This document shows positions 61,840 through 64,000 of a DNA stretch of 64,000 nucleotides, in pieces. The notes beneath the pieces were generated by a model, which saw only the letters and a list, made by a program, of their open reading frames with translations, was not told the DNA's origin and searched no databases. The position numbers and the translations under genes are program-made. Numbering within the stretch: position 1 is the stretch's first letter; each line of letters starts with the position of its first letter. The stretch spans positions 4,588,001 to 4,652,000 of the forward strand of contig NZ_CP066831.1 of NCBI RefSeq assembly GCF_016598615.1, written 5' to 3'. The DNA comes from Streptomyces liliifuscus (GTDB lineage Bacteria; Actinomycetota; Actinomycetes; Streptomycetales; Streptomycetaceae).

Positions 61840-62058
61840 CGCCCCCGCCGCCCCTACCCATTCCCGTCCCTTTCTGGGGCTCCGCCCCAGACCCCGTGGG
61901 GTGTGTTGTCGGGTGCGGGTGGGTGGGGGCTTGTCGCGCAGTTCCCCGCGCCCCTAGGTACCTAGGGGCGCGGGGAACTGCGCAGTCTTTTGGTCTTTGG
62001 GGGTTCGGGGGCGTAGCCCCTGAGTCAGGGACGGGAATGGGTAGGGGCGGCGGGGGCG
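61840..62058. repeat. Nested 219-bp inverted repeat made of modules A and B
   Basis: The outer arms are a perfect 32-bp inverted pair (61840-61871 and 62027-62058, starting CGCCCCCGCCGCC). Between them lie the CTGGGGC-TCC-GCCCCAG hairpin, a perfect 48-bp palindrome (61936-61983) centred on CCTAGGTACCTAGG with module B arms, and a GGGGC-GTA-GCCCC hairpin. It ends 11 bp before the rpfB stop. No gene is inside. Confidence 0.9.
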
Positions 62059-62069
62059 AAGAAAGGGCC

Positions 62070-63473
62070 TCAGCCCTGCAGCCGTCCCCCGCAATGCGGC
62101 CAAGGGCTCGCCCCCCGCCGGACGTACAGCTTCTTCGCGCGGAAGGTCTGTTCCGCGGCTGGGGCGTCCTGGGGGCGCCCGGAGCCGCCGAGGCTGCGCC
62201 AGGTCTGGGTGTCGAACTGGTAGAGCCCCCCGTACGTCCCGGAGGAGTCGACCGCACCGGGCCGCCCACCCGACTCACAGTGCGCCAACCCCTGCCAGTT
62301 CAGCCCGTCCGCCCCCTGCACGGACGTGGGAAGCGGCCTCGTCCCCACCTTCACCACCTGCTCCCGCGGCTGGTCCACCACCTCGACCCCCAGCCGCCGA
62401 GGCCGCTGCTTCACCCCGTTGACCGTACGAAGGGCGTACGTGACGCGCCGCAGCCCCGGCCGCCCGGCCCGCTCGACGACCTCGGTCCCCCGGAACAGCC
62501 CGGGATCCTCCGTGCGCCGCACCTCGAAGGGGATCGGCTCCTCGCGGACCTCCTGCGTGGCGGTGATCCGCATGACCGTCACGGTCTGACCGTCCCGCGG
62601 AAAGCTCCCGGGCGGCACGGACGTGGTGTCCTCGCCGCGCAGCGTGATCCCGGCGTCCGCCACGACCTCGCGGACGGTCGCCGCGTTCGTCCGGACCGTC
62701 CGCGCCCGTCCGTCCGCCATGACCGTCACGGTCCGCTCGGTACGGACGTCGAGCGCGATCCCCTCCCGCCCGATCCGCCGGGAGCGCGGAACGGACACGT
62801 ACGCGCCCTCCGCACGCACCCCGAGCTCCCGCAACGCGCCGTCCACGGTGTGGGCCGTGGTCCACACCCTGCTCCGCTGTCCGTCGAGGGTGAGGCGCAG
62901 GGGCCGCCCGTACCGTACGGCCACCTCGTCCCCGCTGGTCAGCGCGGCACCGGGGCCGGGCGCCACGATGTCGTGGGCGCCGATCTCGACACCCTCGTCG
63001 GCGAGGAGTTCGGTCACGTCGTCGGCGAAGGTGTGCAGCGTGCGCGGCTTCCCGTCGACGTTCAGCTCGATCGCCTTGTCGTCGGCGACGAACGCGGTGG
63101 TGCCGCCCGCGAGGAACGCCACGACCAGCGCCTGCGGCAGCAGTCGGCGCATGTCGGGCCGCTCGGCGCTCCGGCGCCGCCGGGCGGCCCGCCTGGCCTC
63201 GGCTCGGCCACCGGGCAGCGGCATCTCCAGCGTGGGCGGAACCTGCCGGGGAAGCGTCGGAGCCTCCGGCCCGCGCCACCCGTCGGGGGCGTACTCGCCG
63301 CCGCCCCCGCTCCGGTCACCACTCCCGCTCACGCCTCCGCCCACGTCCTCGTACGCGGGCCGGTACGTGTCCGGGTCCATGTCCGGGACCGCGTCCATGT
63401 CCGGGTGTCCGGGACCGTACGGCTCAGGGATCTCGTACGTCGGGCCATACGTCTCGTACTGCGAATTGCTCAC
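62070..63473 (-). CDS. rpfB: Resuscitation-promoting factor RpfB-like (DUF348-G5-Rpf)
   Basis: RpfB cleaves peptidoglycan and helps spores or dormant cells regrow. The product is 467 residues from the GTG at 63473 (GGAG 9 bases upstream). A Gly/Pro/Asp cytoplasmic tail (1-105) leads to an uncleaved membrane anchor near 112-132. Three DUF348 repeats (about 135-300) each have a V-x-x-x-D-G pattern, then a G5 domain (about 305-380), then the Rpf domain, L-N-W-Q-G-L-A-H-C-E-S-G-G with the catalytic Glu, Y-G-G-L-Y-Q-F and a second Cys at P-H-C-G. rsmA lies downstream after the composite repeat. Confidence 0.95.
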   Translation of the reverse strand: MSNSQYETYGPTYEIPEPYGPGHPDMDAVPDMDPDTYRPAYEDVGGGVSGSGDRSGGGGEYAPDGWRGPEAPTLPRQVPPTLEMPLPGGRAEARRAARRRRSAERPDMRRLLPQALVVAFLAGGTTAFVADDKAIELNVDGKPRTLHTFADDVTELLADEGVEIGAHDIVAPGPGAALTSGDEVAVRYGRPLRLTLDGQRSRVWTTAHTVDGALRELGVRAEGAYVSVPRSRRIGREGIALDVRTERTVTVMADGRARTVRTNAATVREVVADAGITLRGEDTTSVPPGSFPRDGQTVTVMRITATQEVREEPIPFEVRRTEDPGLFRGTEVVERAGRPGLRRVTYALRTVNGVKQRPRRLGVEVVDQPREQVVKVGTRPLPTSVQGADGLNWQGLAHCESGGRPGAVDSSGTYGGLYQFDTQTWRSLGGSGRPQDAPAAEQTFRAKKLYVRRGASPWPHCGGRLQG

Positions 63474-63614
63474 TACGACACGCTCCAGGGATCCGATCCG
63501 GATCGGGCCAGAGGAACCTAGCGGAGCACTCGTCACTCTCCAAAGCAGCACGACTACGCTGTGTCGCGGGACGTCCCCCGGTCGGACCCCCGCGAGCGGG
63601 CCGGTCGTTACGGC

Positions 63615-64000
63615 TCAGAAATCGAACGCGCGGGCAGTGTTCGCCGAGATCGCCGTCGCCAGCGCGTCCTCGTCGAGACCCCGCACGGCGGCCATGGCGC
63701 GGACCGTGACCGGAATGAGATACGGGGCGTTGGGCCGTCCGCGGTACGGCGCGGGGGTCAGGAAAGGCGCGTCCGTCTCGACGAGGACCAGTTCGAGCGG
63801 GGCGACGGCGAGGGCGTCGCGCAGCGGCTGGGCGTTCTTGAAGGTCATGTTCCCGGCGAACGACATGTAGTAGCCGGCGCGGGCGCAGATCTCCGCCATG
63901 GCGGCGTCGCCCGAGTAGCAGTGGAAGACGGTCCGCTCGGGGGCGCCCTCCTCCTTCAGGACCCGCAGTACGTCGGCGTGGGCGTCGCGGTCGTGGATGA
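63615..64000 (-). CDS. tatD: TatD-family metal-dependent hydrolase (C-terminal part, cut by window edge)
   Basis: About 128 residues are inside the window; the start lies beyond 64000. D-A-H-A-D-V-L-R-V-L precedes F-H-C-Y-S-G-D-A-A-M-A, Y-Y-M-S-F-A-G-N-M-T-F-K-N-A and V-E-T-D-A-P-F-L-T-P, the TatD metal-site motifs. TatD enzymes are 3'-5' exonuclease-like DNases. The order rsmA-rpfB-tatD is conserved in actinobacteria. Confidence 0.93.
   Translation of the reverse strand, partial: IHDRDAHADVLRVLKEEGAPERTVFHCYSGDAAMAEICARAGYYMSFAGNMTFKNAQPLRDALAVAPLELVLVETDAPFLTPAPYRGRPNAPYLIPVTVRAMAAVRGLDEDALATAISANTARAFDF

Noticed and set aside
61840..62058. Insertion sequence
   Set aside because: There are inverted arms but no transposase frame and no room for one.
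63474..63614. Cyclic-di-AMP riboswitch before rpfB
   Set aside because: Such switches precede some Streptomyces rpf genes, but the interval is only about 140 bp and I cannot find the expected long paired domains.

Overview
The window is a high-GC chromosomal segment from a Streptomyces or a very close relative. Three things point there: a third-position GC bias in every real gene, GTG starts behind GGAGG-type ribosome sites, and a core gene order (mfd, tRNA-Gln-glmU-prs-rplY-pth, ppc-desaturase-tetR, galT-galE-galK, ispE-rsmA-rpfB-tatD) that I recognise from Streptomyces chromosomes. I see no insertion sequence, integrase, rRNA or CRISPR array. There are 43 genes I would call complete, one gene cut by the right edge (tatD) and one tRNA.

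Layout. 1-14.9 kb: HNH-type lipoprotein; an SCO6745-like protein divergent from a TetR regulator; mfd; a MacB/FtsX-type ABC exporter; an MFS drug exporter; a Tat-exported glycosidase-like protein. 14.9-20.6 kb (accessory): a hidden 58-codon gene, an XRE/DUF5753-DUF397 pair, and a tightly overlapping three-gene unit encoding a multi-spanning membrane protein, a CHAT-type caspase-like protease and a small Pepco-like protein. 20.8-24.0 kb: DUF485/acetate-type symporter and a coiled-coil protein. 24.2-29.7 kb (accessory): a polymorphic-toxin-like group in which a YrhB/Pro-rich/deaminase-like/SUKH-4-like fusion and a SUKH-1 protein face a YwqJ-type deaminase and a SUKH-3 protein. 29.8-36.2 kb: orphan histidine kinase, then the tRNA and the glmU-to-pth housekeeping run. 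36.3-44.3 kb: ppc, desaturase-TetR operon, tam/marR divergent pair, LuxR-type regulator, GNAT. 44.4-49.8 kb: galTEK facing a sodium:solute symporter. 49.9-59.7 kb: a LuxR regulator with a degenerate receiver, two paralogous membrane-anchored beta-propeller proteins, an ABC-F ATPase, and an MHYT-NIT sensor pair. 60.0-64 kb: ispE, rsmA, rpfB and the C-terminal part of tatD.

How the genes work together. The housekeeping genes serve transcription-coupled repair (mfd), cell-wall precursor and PRPP supply (glmU, prs), translation rescue (rplY, pth), anaplerosis (ppc), membrane fluidity (desaturase and its repressor), galactose use (Leloir genes plus a likely sugar importer) and wall remodelling on regrowth (rpfB). 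The two accessory units look like conflict or self-recognition systems: the membrane-CHAT-Pepco module and the deaminase/SUKH group. These are the best candidates for undescribed biology.

Noncoding structure is rich. A dispersed repeat with the core AGGGGCGCGGGGAACTGCGC occurs at least eleven times at eight loci, sometimes as a perfect hairpin. At 61.8-62.1 kb it forms a nested palindrome about 220 bp long. Candidate operators stand out in front of the TetR, desaturase, marR and gal genes.
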